From Planctomycetota bacterium (GTDB lineage Bacteria > Planctomycetota > Planctomycetia > Planctomycetales > Planctomycetaceae), in contig JAJRTM010000379.1 in NCBI GenBank assembly GCA_024278285.1, positions 1 to 13,813 of the forward strand: DNA of 13,813 nucleotides, in the 5' to 3' direction. Every line of letters begins with the position of its first letter. Within the stretch, counting starts at the first letter, position 1. Made by a program: the position numbers and the translations under genes. The notes under the pieces are model-generated. The model ran no database searches. It was not told the DNA's origin and was given only the letters and a program-made list of their open reading frames with translations. Shown here piece after piece: positions 7,015 through 13,813 of this stretch.

Positions 7015-7021
7015 CTACTGT

Positions 7022-8455
7022 TTACATTCTCGTATTTTTCCCGCAATCTGCTTTTCGCAAAATAGTTACGCCCAGCGGTGTTTTGATTGCGAAAGAAGGA
7101 ATATCTCCTGCTTTAGCTTCAAGTATCTGCCGTTTCAACTGGGTGATCACATTTCGTTGATGTTCATTGAGAAGCTCGTCAAGCTCTTTCTGATCGCAGT
7201 CATACAGAACAGTTGCCAGCAGGGAAAGGTCATACTGGTTCCCGAAACTTGGGGTATCGTAATACTGATTTTTATCGATCAAACAGAGCCGCTGGCAAAT
7301 CTTGATTAGCTGAGTACGTTGCTCGACAGTGAGCCAGAGTTCCTGATCGAGTAGCGCTACCGCATACCTGTTCGTGGCGTCTCGGGATTCTTGTTTTCGT
7401 TGTTGATAGGGCTGTTCAGTGAGGACTTTTCTAACCGCGTGCTCCCAAAGCGGATGTTGAAATACTTCGGAATCGCGAATCGCTGGAACAACAGCGTAGG
7501 CAAAGACCCCCTTATTCCGATTCACCATTTCTGCTACTTGCTTTTCCCACAAGTCAAACTTTTCCGCCGTGGTTTGCTTCCATTTACCAAGCACCTTGGC
7601 AATTGCTCCCTTGGCGGCAAGTTCAAGATATTGCCTGCTTTCTACAGTAAGGCGATATCGAGTTGCCAAGTAAGAGACTCTCATCTGTTGCATGCCCTGA
7701 AGATTTCTACGTTGTATTAAGGCAGATTCCTTTAACTGTTTGTTCCAGTCGGCTCGTCCCTTCAGCGTCTTAAATCGAATGAATCCACTTTGAGTAGCCT
7801 TCAATTGCTTGATTCGTTCTGTTTGAGCTGGAGTCAACGCGATAGAACTTGAGTCCAAAAGAATTGTGATCGATTTATCTTTCAGATAACGTGGCCACGG
7901 TGCAAACCAATACAACCCGTTATCTAACAGTTGCAGTTTTTCCGGAAACAGATTTTTGATCGCTTCTTTTTGTTGATCCGTCAAAAGGAGTTCGCGATCT
8001 GCGGTGTTGATGACGTGATTGAGAAAACTTTGATGCAGCAACTGTTTGCGTTTCTCCATCGCGGCTCGATGTTTTTCCTTTTGATCTTCGTTGAGAATCT
8101 TCTGTAGTTCATCGTTTAGTCCTGCCTGAAAAACTCCCCAGGCGGCTCCGCGGATGCCGACGAAGCGGATCGGGGAGTAATCGTACAGGCGGCTTTGTTG
8201 AGTTTTTATCTGATTGGGGAATTCAGGGAACTGATACGCCTGCTGCGATTTGGTAATTGCCTGTTTGATTCGTTCATTCAGTCGGTCCTGCTGCTCTTGC
8301 GTAAGATCGCAGACATCATCAACCCATGTTGCAAAGGATTGCAAATGAACGGTCAGGCGTGCTTTGCGTGCATCCAGTTCTTCCTGTTTCACTGCACCAA
8401 AAAGTTGTGAGCAAGACGCGAAAAGTAACACAAATATGAAAAGCAGCAATCTCAC
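7022..8455 (-). CDS. Secreted protein of unknown function with repeated LTxxQ-type motifs (paralog B)
   Basis: The protein has 477 residues from GTG at 8455, with GAGG seven bases upstream. A hydrophobic N-terminus (about 2-18) is a likely signal peptide. FASC at 12-15 is a poor lipobox (Phe at -3), so a lipoprotein is possible but not favoured. The body aligns with its two neighbours throughout: FATWVDDVCDLT at 41-52 with the shared Cys49, YDYSPIRF near 91-98, DNGLYWF near 178-184, RQYLELAAKGA near 274-284, HPLWEHAV 334-341 and LDQELWLT 369-376. LTxxQ-type motifs are at 51-55, 121-125, 158-162, 207-211, 375-379 and 429-433. It differs in having further cysteines (387, 391, 420, 471) and a distinct tail after about 450. 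It looks like the most diverged of the three. Function unknown. Confidence 0.9.
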   Translation of the reverse strand: MRLLLFIFVLLFASCSQLFGAVKQEELDARKARLTVHLQSFATWVDDVCDLTQEQQDRLNERIKQAITKSQQAYQFPEFPNQIKTQQSRLYDYSPIRFVGIRGAAWGVFQAGLNDELQKILNEDQKEKHRAAMEKRKQLLHQSFLNHVINTADRELLLTDQQKEAIKNLFPEKLQLLDNGLYWFAPWPRYLKDKSITILLDSSSIALTPAQTERIKQLKATQSGFIRFKTLKGRADWNKQLKESALIQRRNLQGMQQMRVSYLATRYRLTVESRQYLELAAKGAIAKVLGKWKQTTAEKFDLWEKQVAEMVNRNKGVFAYAVVPAIRDSEVFQHPLWEHAVRKVLTEQPYQQRKQESRDATNRYAVALLDQELWLTVEQRTQLIKICQRLCLIDKNQYYDTPSFGNQYDLSLLATVLYDCDQKELDELLNEHQRNVITQLKRQILEAKAGDIPSFAIKTPLGVTILRKADCGKNTRM

Positions 8456-8490
8456 AAAATAACCTCATGGGAATGAACAGAGTCTCATTG

Positions 8491-8519
8491 GTTGGCACGG
8501 CTCTGTGAGCCGTGCCAAC
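8491..8519. repeat. 13-base-pair perfect hairpin; its core pairs with 8654-8672
   Basis: GTTGGCACGGCTC (8491-8503) and its reverse complement (8507-8519) flank the loop TGT. The 19-base core 8496-8514 recurs in inverted orientation at 8654-8672. A short T-run follows on the plus strand (TTTT from 8521), but no plus-strand gene ends here. Confidence 0.88.
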
Positions 8520-8568
8520 GTTTTCTCAAGTAGAAATACCAGGCTTTGCCGGAAAATAATTTTTCAAC

Positions 8569-8621
8569 GTAGCTGCACTCGCCAGAGTGTGGAAAGTCCG
8601 CGGTCTGGCGACCGCAGCTAC
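8569..8621. repeat. Inverted pair of REP-like hairpins with compensated stem changes (GTAGCTGC family)
   Basis: Copy 1 is 8569-8592 on the plus strand and copy 2 is 8598-8621 on the minus strand, only five bases apart. Nineteen of 24 positions match. The inner hairpin is CACTC-GCCA-GAGTG in copy 1 and CGGTC-GCCA-GACCG in copy 2. Two stem pairs (A-T to G-C, C-G to G-C) differ with both partners changed, and the next pair outward is G-T in copy 1 and G-C in copy 2. The loop GCCA is unchanged. Confidence 0.88.
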
Positions 8622-8653
8622 AAGTTTTCAGACAATGCCCAGCTCCAACACAT

Positions 8654-8672
8654 CACGGCTCACAGAGCCGTG
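8654..8672. repeat. Eight-base-pair hairpin, inverted copy of 8496-8514
   Basis: CACGGCTC and GAGCCGTG flank the loop ACA. The 19 bases are the exact reverse complement of 8496-8514; outside that core the flanks differ, so homology stops at the core. Confidence 0.85.
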
Positions 8673-8769
8673 GCACACGAAACTGTTATTTCAGTAAAAG
8701 TACCTCAATACAAAAACCTCACAACTCCCTCATCTTCTAGATTATTTAACAGGTCAGTGCATTACAATG

Positions 8770-10275
8770 CTACTGGTTTAACGGGTGCAGGTACATCTGC
8801 CCGTGTCGGCTTTGAATACCAAGGTATGAATTTTGTACGGTAAACTGACTTTTCAATGCCGAAAAGGCATTTAATTGTGGTTCTGTCAAAATCTTTTCAA
8901 TCGCTTTCCTTTTCTTGCCGTGGAGGGTTAACCCTAACAGAGCCAGATCGTAAGATTGACCGTTTCGATTGCTGACCGCTGGCAAGTTTCCTTGCAAGAA
9001 ATCCTGAATTTCATCGCGCTGATCGTCCCGCAAATAAAGTTCAGTATCTAGAATCGCAACCAGATAACCAGCTTTGGCCTGTTGAGCCTGCTGCATTATT
9101 TTATTATAGGTTTCTTCTGTGACCACTTTTTTGACGGCGTGTTCCCAGAGCGGGTTTTTATCGAGTTCGGAAACATCAGCCGCCTGTAAACCGAAACCGA
9201 AGTTTTGCCCCGGTTGTCTTGCCACATGTTTTTCCCAACTTTTCAATTGCGGAAGGGATTTTTTCTTCCACGCGGCTAATGTTCGTACTGTCGCTCCTTT
9301 GCCTGCCAGTTTCAAGTATTGTTTATCTTGCGGCGATAATTGAAACTCTGTTCCGATGAACGCGATGCGGATATCGAGGGCACGTTGAAATTTCTCTTTC
9401 TGATTTTCAACTTCCTCATCGAGTTGCTTGTACCAGCTTTCCACACCGTTATTCGCCATGAAGGTAAGCGAAGATTGTCGCTGCTTCAAATCTTGCAGAC
9501 GATTCATCTGCACTCTTTTGAAAGCCACCGGCGGGTGCATGACGATGCTCGCGATCGGTTTTTCTTTCACGTAATGTGTTCGTGGCATAAACGAATATAA
9601 ACCATTTTCCAACAGCGGAATTTGATCAGGAAAGAGTTCACGAATTTGTTTTTCCTGTTTTTCAGATAGAAAAAGCTCCTTGTCCGCCTTTTCCATAATG
9701 TAATTGAGATAGCGTGAATGGAGTTCTCGTTTTCGCTTCGAGATGGCAGCAACCAAAGCCTCTTTTTGTTTGCCGTTGAGTAGTTTATGGACCGTTTTCT
9801 CTAAATCGGCTTTGTAGATTTCTGTAGCCGCCCCATCGTCATCGAAAAATCGGAATGGAGAGTAATCGTACAAATAGTTCTGATGATTCTGCGGGATTTT
9901 TTTCTCGCCAAACTTTTTCTGTGATAAACCGATTTTCTGTTCGAGTACCTTTTCTAATTTCTTCTTTTGCTCATCAGAAAGATTACAGACATGATCGACC
10001 CAGCCAGCGTACGCCTTGAAGTGATTTTCAAGGCGTAGCTGGCGATTATCACGTTCCAACTTGGCAGGGTTGACGGCTCGCCCTCGAACAGGAACCGCAA
10101 CAGCGGCTGCAGCCGGGGCGTCTTCAACTTTTCGGCCCCGCTTTCGCTTCTTCCCTTTGGTCAGCGATTTCAAAAAACTGGAAATTGCTTCGAGAGCTTC
10201 CTCCTGAGCCGATGCAGTAACCGGTTCAAAATGGAATGCAAATTGAACGACCAGAATAATCGCGAGCCATCTCAT
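8770..10275 (-). CDS. Secreted protein of unknown function with repeated LTxxQ-type motifs (paralog C)
   Basis: The protein has 501 residues from ATG at 10275, with AGGA eight bases upstream. The signal peptide is at 1-23 with a good ASA site before QEE. A segment special to this copy follows: a lysine/arginine-rich stretch (KGKKRKRGRK, 41-50) and an alanine-rich stretch (53-63), probably a flexible linker. From about residue 84 the protein aligns with the two downstream paralogs: WVDHVCNLS near 92-100 with Cys97, the only cysteine of the protein; YDYSPFRF 136-143; ENGLYSF 223-229; YLKLAGKGA 320-328; NPLWEHAV 374-381; LDTELYL 409-415. LTxxQ-like motifs occur at 99-103, 166-170, 203-207, 415-419 and 463-467. 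It is the first of the run and the closest to the divergent plus-strand gene, so its upstream region may hold the promoter of the run. Function unknown. Confidence 0.92.
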   Translation of the reverse strand: MRWLAIILVVQFAFHFEPVTASAQEEALEAISSFLKSLTKGKKRKRGRKVEDAPAAAAVAVPVRGRAVNPAKLERDNRQLRLENHFKAYAGWVDHVCNLSDEQKKKLEKVLEQKIGLSQKKFGEKKIPQNHQNYLYDYSPFRFFDDDGAATEIYKADLEKTVHKLLNGKQKEALVAAISKRKRELHSRYLNYIMEKADKELFLSEKQEKQIRELFPDQIPLLENGLYSFMPRTHYVKEKPIASIVMHPPVAFKRVQMNRLQDLKQRQSSLTFMANNGVESWYKQLDEEVENQKEKFQRALDIRIAFIGTEFQLSPQDKQYLKLAGKGATVRTLAAWKKKSLPQLKSWEKHVARQPGQNFGFGLQAADVSELDKNPLWEHAVKKVVTEETYNKIMQQAQQAKAGYLVAILDTELYLRDDQRDEIQDFLQGNLPAVSNRNGQSYDLALLGLTLHGKKRKAIEKILTEPQLNAFSALKSQFTVQNSYLGIQSRHGQMYLHPLNQ

Positions 10276-10284
10276 GAGGATTTT

Positions 10285-10310
10285 CCTAACCCGGATAGAC
10301 CGTAACCAGA
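10285..10310. repeat. Decayed relative of the 6493-6518 hairpin upstream of paralog C
   Basis: Nineteen of 26 positions match 6493-6518 without gaps, including the first ten (CCTAACCCGG) and the AACCA tail, but the stem is broken. On the minus strand both give CCGGGTTAGGA directly before the start of paralogs A and C, so the element or a shared leader supplies the ribosome binding site. Confidence 0.55.
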
Positions 10311-10316
10311 CAGGTT

Positions 10317-10444
10317 GTAGGTTAGGCTTTCCAGCCTGACAAATGTGGTATCCAAGAAAATCAACTTTCGATTTTCAAGCGAACATCAAATTACGACTCG
10401 AAAATCCTGCGAGTTATTGTGTCAGGCTGGAAAGCCTAACCTAC
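10317..10444. repeat. Perfect 25-base inverted repeat with internal hairpins (TTAGGCTTTCCAGCCT family)
   Basis: The arms are 10317-10341 and 10420-10444, separated by 78 bases, and match perfectly in inverted orientation. Each arm contains AGGCT-TTCC-AGCCT, a five-pair hairpin that extends by a G-T, a T-A and a G-C pair. The layout matches the other paired elements in the window. Confidence 0.9.
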
Positions 10445-10449
10445 GGGTT

Positions 10450-10495
10450 TTCAGAATATCTTGCCGCTTTTGAACAGAATTTCATTGATAAGAAA
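10450..10495. repeat. 46-base duplicate of 6968-7014
   Basis: It shares a 15-base run (ATTTCATTGATAAGA) and about four fifths of the remaining positions with 6968-7014. It lies about 175 bases upstream of paralog C on the minus strand, directly beyond the inverted repeat at 10317-10444. Confidence 0.75.
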
Positions 10496-10630
10496 CGAAG
10501 GTATTTAGGCAGTAACGAATATCACCAATGTGGCGATCACAGAAAATATTAGAATTAAATAGTAGACAGGATGAACCATCCCTAGTATATTCACGTTCAC
10601 ACAGATAAGCAATTCTCAATTTATATTTCT

Positions 10631-10649
10631 CCAGCACGGCTGGTTTTTT
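10631..10649 (+). terminator. Weak terminator-like hairpin before the plus-strand gene
   Basis: CCAGC and GCTGG flank the loop ACG and are followed by six T on the plus strand. The stem has only five pairs. No plus-strand gene precedes it, so if real it would act in the leader of the gene starting at 10745. Confidence 0.3.
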
Positions 10650-10734
10650 CTGACCGCCAACTCCAAAATTGAATGTTGTTAATTTTTGCGCAAGACAATG
10701 TGCAAGAGAAAAAGAAATTAATCGTTAATCAAAT

Positions 10735-10738
10735 GAGG
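10735..10738 (+). promoter_or_regulatory. Shine-Dalgarno site deciding the start of the plus-strand gene
   Basis: GAGG ends six bases before ATG at 10745. An in-frame ATG at 10733 would add four residues but has no such site before it, so 10745 is preferred. Confidence 0.65.
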
Positions 10739-10744
10739 CAGATA

Positions 10745-13700
10745 ATGGAATCGACGCAAACTCCCTTGCAATTGCCTGAAGCGACGAAAACCCGGTTGGA
10801 TGATCTTCGCAAGCATGTGCGGTTCATTAAAGTAGCCGAAGGGATTTTCGCGGGGCTGTTTGGCCTGGCGGTTTCTTACTTGACTGTGTTTGTGCTGGAT
10901 CGTTTTTTCGATACCCCTGCCCTGTTTCGCGGGTTGCTGCTGCTTGTGGGAACGCTTGGTTTCGGGATTGTGCTGCCCTGGAAGTGTCACCGTTGGATTT
11001 GGGGGACCCGCCGGATCGAGCAAGTTGCCCGGTTAGTCAAAATTAAATACGCCAGACTCGGCGATCAACTGTTAGGTGTTGTCGAACTGGCACGCGGCGA
11101 GGAAGAACTGCAAAGTAGTCTCACACTTGCCCAAGCTGCGATTAACCAGGTTGATAGCGTTGTGAAAGATCGCGATCTTTGTGATGCGGTCCCCAACCCG
11201 CGGCATCGTTTCTGGGCAGGGACGGCTGGGGTTCCTTTGATGCTCATGTTTCTTGCGATTATCCTTGTCCCCGCCGCCGGGAAGAATGCGCTGGCTCGCT
11301 GGTTAATGCCCTGGCAAAACGTCGAACGTTACACCTTTACGCAAATTGAATCGCTTCCCGAAAAAATGGTGGTGCCTCACGGAGAAGAATTTTCGATTAC
11401 CGCGATGCTGACCGACTCCACCAAATGGTTCCCGGAACAAGGTTCTGCAAAATTAACCGGAGCCAATCAACCGATTGTTGCTTCGCTGAATAATGGAGCC
11501 TACGAATTTATTGTTCCGCCACAAACGGATCATTTCGCGTTGAACGTTTCCATTGGTGATGTCAAAGAAAGAATCCAAATACAAACAGCGACTCGCCCGG
11601 AACTGGAATCGATGCAGGCAACGATCACGCTGCCCGACTATCTGCAATATACCCATCCCCTAAAACGCGATGTGCGAGGCGGTGTAATTTCTGTATTGAA
11701 AGGTTCAACCGCCCAGTTTAATGCGACGGTTAATCGAGCATTACAAAATGGTTCACTGGAAGGGCATGAGGTTTCAATCAACGATCAACAGATTTCAACC
11801 GAAGCGATTTCAATCAACGAAAGTGAAACACTCCGATTCTGCTGGAAAGATGAATTGGGGCTAAGCTCTAAAGAGGCTTTTGCGTTAAAAATCAATGCGA
11901 TTGATGACGCGATCCCTTCCGTTTTTGCAAAACAGACTGAACCGATGCAGGTCGTGCTTTCAACCGATGTGATCCGATTGGAACTGCAATCGGATGACGA
12001 CTTCGGTTTGAAAGAGGTCGGTTTGGAATGGGTGGGTGTTGCCGATCCGCTTCGCAATCCGTTCCCGGATACTGGCAGAAAAATTGTTGCAGTTGGTGCC
12101 CCCGAGAAGAAATCTCTCCAGGCGATTGCAACCTTCTCGGCTGAAAGTGATCACGTTCGCCCGCAAACAATTAAACTGCGTGCTTATGCGACCGATTACC
12201 TTCCCGGCCGCAAACGTGCTTTTTCTTCGGTGATACTGCTGCATGTAATGACACCCGCAGAACATGCAATCTGGATGACGCACCAACTACGCCGCTGGGC
12301 AAGTCTGGCGGATGATGTTTACGAAGAAGATGTTCGTCTGCACGACGAAAATCGAGCGATTCGCAGACTCGCTCCCGAAAAGCTGGCACTCCCAAATACA
12401 CAAAGAAGGATCGAACAGCAAGCCGCTTCTGAACGAGCCAACGCGGCAAGACTGGGCGCGGTCACCGATCATGGAGATCGGCTTATTAAACAGGCGTTGC
12501 GCAATCCTGAAATGTTGGTCGGACATCTGGAAACGTGGGCGGAAGCGCTCAAGCAGTTACGAAAAATATCCGATGAGAAAATGCCTTCGGTAGCAGACCT
12601 GCTCGAAAAAGGGGCGCGGTCGGTTCCTAAAAAAGCAGCGGAAAAACCGGGAGCGAGTAAATCAGGAAAAACAGCGGGGAACAATCGCAGCAGTAAAAGT
12701 GGTAAGCCGGGCAAGAAAACGGGAGAAACTAAAGCAGTCCCAGCGGTCCCAAAGGTGGTTGATATTGAATCTGGATTCAACAAAATCCCGGAGAAAAAAG
12801 CGAGCAATAAAAAGAAGAAGCCAAGCAAGGGAAAATTCTCCATCCCCAAAACAATCCTGCACGGCGGACCTCCCAACAAAGATAAAAAAGAGGAGAAGAA
12901 AGAGGAAGAGAAAAACGAACTCGATGAAGCGGTTGAGGTGCAGGAAGATTTGCTTGAAGAATTCGCCAAAATCCGTGAAGAATTGCAGGGAATTATGGAT
13001 GACCTGGAAAACAGCACGTTCGTCAAGCGACTTAAAGCAGCTTCCCGTAGACAGCTTGGTGTTGCGACCGAATTGAATAAGACTCTCTTCAAAGGGTTCG
13101 GCGTGAAGGAAAAAGAGTTGGATGAACGCCAAACAACACGCATGGGAAAAATTGCAGAAAGTGAAATAGCCCAGAGCCGAAACATCTGGACGATTCAATC
13201 CGATCTCGAAGCGTACTACGGCAGAAAACGAGAAAAGAAACTGCTCAACATTCTGAAAGAGATCGAAAAAACGGAAGCGGTTTATAAACTGAGTTCACTG
13301 AGCGAACGCATCAACGGCAACCTGGCTGGTGAATCGATTGCCCGGGCGGAATTCTGGGCAGATACTTTTGACCGCTGGGCAGAAGAAATGGTCTCTCCTT
13401 CCAAATGCAGTTCCTGTAAAGGCGGCAAAAGTTTCAGCCTGCCTCCTTCGATTGTTCTGGAAGTGATGCGAATTCTCGAAGGTGAAATGGATTTACGTGA
13501 TGAAACTCGCTCCCTCGAACAAGCCAAAGCAGGCATCAAAATAGAAGAGTTTGAAAAGAAAGCAGGCGCTCAAGCCGAAACACAAAAGAAACTAATTACC
13601 AGAACCGGCAACGTATTGAAAGATATTCGAGCGTTGCCAAAGGGAGAACAGAAGTTCGGCAAGGAATTACAGTTCATTTCGCTGGCAAAAGACGCGATGC

Positions 13701-13813
13701 AGGATGCGGCTGACATTCTGGATCGTCCAAGCACCGGACCGGCTGCCATCGCAGCAGAAACCGAAGCAATCGAGTTGTTACTGCAATCAAAAAGATGCAA
13801 TCCAAACGGCGGC
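10745..13813 (+). CDS. Very large membrane protein of DUF4175-like layout, 3' end outside window
   Basis: The frame is open for all 1023 codons from ATG 10745 to the right edge. Three membrane helices lie near residues 31-51, 62-79 and 157-177. Between the second and third is a cytoplasmic-looking part with RRIEQVARLVK and YARLGDQLLGVVELA, a feature I associate with DUF4175-type proteins. A long part rich in beta-strand-like sequence follows (about 195-525), with the segment DDDFGLKEVGLEW near 417-429, then helical sequence. A linker at about 620-725 is extremely rich in lysine, serine, glycine and glutamate, followed by coiled-coil-like charged helices. A CSSC pair lies at 888-891 before SLPPSIVLEVMRILEGEMDLRDE. 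The charged linker and helices suggest a scaffold or envelope-spanning role. The gene diverges from the MoxR run. Family assignment is from layout and memory; being a real gene is near certain. Confidence 0.85.
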   Translation, partial: MESTQTPLQLPEATKTRLDDLRKHVRFIKVAEGIFAGLFGLAVSYLTVFVLDRFFDTPALFRGLLLLVGTLGFGIVLPWKCHRWIWGTRRIEQVARLVKIKYARLGDQLLGVVELARGEEELQSSLTLAQAAINQVDSVVKDRDLCDAVPNPRHRFWAGTAGVPLMLMFLAIILVPAAGKNALARWLMPWQNVERYTFTQIESLPEKMVVPHGEEFSITAMLTDSTKWFPEQGSAKLTGANQPIVASLNNGAYEFIVPPQTDHFALNVSIGDVKERIQIQTATRPELESMQATITLPDYLQYTHPLKRDVRGGVISVLKGSTAQFNATVNRALQNGSLEGHEVSINDQQISTEAISINESETLRFCWKDELGLSSKEAFALKINAIDDAIPSVFAKQTEPMQVVLSTDVIRLELQSDDDFGLKEVGLEWVGVADPLRNPFPDTGRKIVAVGAPEKKSLQAIATFSAESDHVRPQTIKLRAYATDYLPGRKRAFSSVILLHVMTPAEHAIWMTHQLRRWASLADDVYEEDVRLHDENRAIRRLAPEKLALPNTQRRIEQQAASERANAARLGAVTDHGDRLIKQALRNPEMLVGHLETWAEALKQLRKISDEKMPSVADLLEKGARSVPKKAAEKPGASKSGKTAGNNRSSKSGKPGKKTGETKAVPAVPKVVDIESGFNKIPEKKASNKKKKPSKGKFSIPKTILHGGPPNKDKKEEKKEEEKNELDEAVEVQEDLLEEFAKIREELQGIMDDLENSTFVKRLKAASRRQLGVATELNKTLFKGFGVKEKELDERQTTRMGKIAESEIAQSRNIWTIQSDLEAYYGRKREKKLLNILKEIEKTEAVYKLSSLSERINGNLAGESIARAEFWADTFDRWAEEMVSPSKCSSCKGGKSFSLPPSIVLEVMRILEGEMDLRDETRSLEQAKAGIKIEEFEKKAGAQAETQKKLITRTGNVLKDIRALPKGEQKFGKELQFISLAKDAMQDAADILDRPSTGPAAIAAETEAIELLLQSKRCNPNGG

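Larger units (their letters stand above)
6485..7021. other. 537-base gap between paralogs B and A, built of several repeat types
   Basis: No convincing gene is present; the open frames here read through repeats. It holds, in order: a hairpin element (6499-6518), a 17-base inverted repeat (6527-6543 and 6951-6967), a stretch at about 6560-6780 in which I see nothing definite, three 10-base tandem units (6791-6820), three 9-base tandem units (6892-6918), the second copy of the hairpin (6930-6949), and a 47-base segment (6968-7014) repeated upstream of paralog C. A promoter for paralog A could lie in the undefined stretch but is not recognisable. Confidence 0.7.
8456..8769. other. 314-base gap between paralogs C and B, holding nested hairpin repeats
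   Basis: No gene is visible. Inverted CACGGCTC-type hairpins at 8491-8519 and 8654-8672 bracket a second inverted pair at 8569-8621. The remaining 8673-8769 is A/T-rich and may contain the promoter of paralog B. The best minus-strand match is TTGTAA, 17 bases, TAATCT, which is weak. Confidence 0.7.
10276..10744. other. 469-base divergent gap between paralog C and the plus-strand membrane-protein gene
   Basis: The gap must hold start signals for both directions, but no promoter stands out. Recognisable parts are a decayed hairpin relative (10285-10310), an inverted repeat pair (10317-10444), the 46-base duplicate (10450-10495) and a small terminator-like hairpin (10631-10649). The rest is A/T-rich. 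A short plus-strand frame at 10343-10552 runs through the repeat arm and is not believed. Confidence 0.65.

Noticed and set aside
6740..7309. Plus-strand open frame of 189 codons
   Set aside because: It runs through tandem and inverted repeats and then antisense into paralog B; composition is unlike a protein.
7022..8455. Lipoprotein signal in paralog B (FASC)
   Set aside because: Phe at -3 is a poor lipobox residue and the two paralogs have ordinary signal peptides.
8505..8843. Plus-strand open frame of 112 codons
   Set aside because: It spans the nested hairpin repeats and the antisense end of paralog C.
10343..10552. Plus-strand open frame of 69 codons
   Set aside because: It crosses the inverted repeat arm and has no ribosome site or recognisable features.
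10733..10735. ATG as start of the plus-strand gene
   Set aside because: No Shine-Dalgarno precedes it; GAGG is well placed for the ATG at 10745.
12469..13185. Minus-strand open frame of 238 codons
   Set aside because: It is antisense to the lysine/glutamate-rich linker, which gives long phenylalanine, leucine and serine runs by codon complement.

Overview
The window looks like a chromosomal segment of a planctomycete. The evidence is a MoxR ATPase, DUF58, BatA-like and VWA membrane-protein gene run; large secreted proteins built on repeated LTxxQ-type motifs; a very large membrane protein of DUF4175-like layout; weak or variable Shine-Dalgarno sites; and intergenic gaps full of short hairpin repeats. 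The phylum call rests on remembered gene families, because no database search was possible. Base composition looks moderate, with no obvious compositional island.

Layout. On the minus strand, read from right to left, seven genes follow one another: three paralogous secreted proteins of unknown function (8770-10275, 7022-8455, 5087-6484), a MoxR-type AAA+ ATPase (3893-4912), a DUF58 protein with a MIDAS motif (2823-3716), a BatA-like membrane VWA protein (698-2707), and a second membrane VWA protein (1-701) that leaves the window and overlaps its neighbour by ATGA. On the plus strand, divergent from this run, a single open frame runs from 10745 off the right edge. It has at least 1023 codons and encodes a membrane protein with three N-terminal helices, a lysine/glutamate-rich linker and a late CxxC.

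How it may work. MoxR, DUF58 and VWA proteins form widespread modules in which the AAA+ ATPase is thought to act as a chaperone or remodeller on VWA partners at the membrane. The three secreted paralogs lie directly upstream on the same strand and could be envelope partners of that module. That link is inferred from position only.

Intergenic DNA. The three gaps longer than 300 bases (6485-7021, 8456-8769, 10276-10744) hold no convincing gene. They and two shorter gaps inside the gene run hold inverted pairs of short hairpin elements belonging to at least six sequence families. In three families the two copies differ at paired stem positions that change together, so pairing is kept while sequence drifts. 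This is the signature of structure-selected REP/REPIN-like elements. Short tandem repeats of 9, 10 and about 21 bases are mixed in. One lies just before the DUF58 gene and creates a false N-terminal extension.
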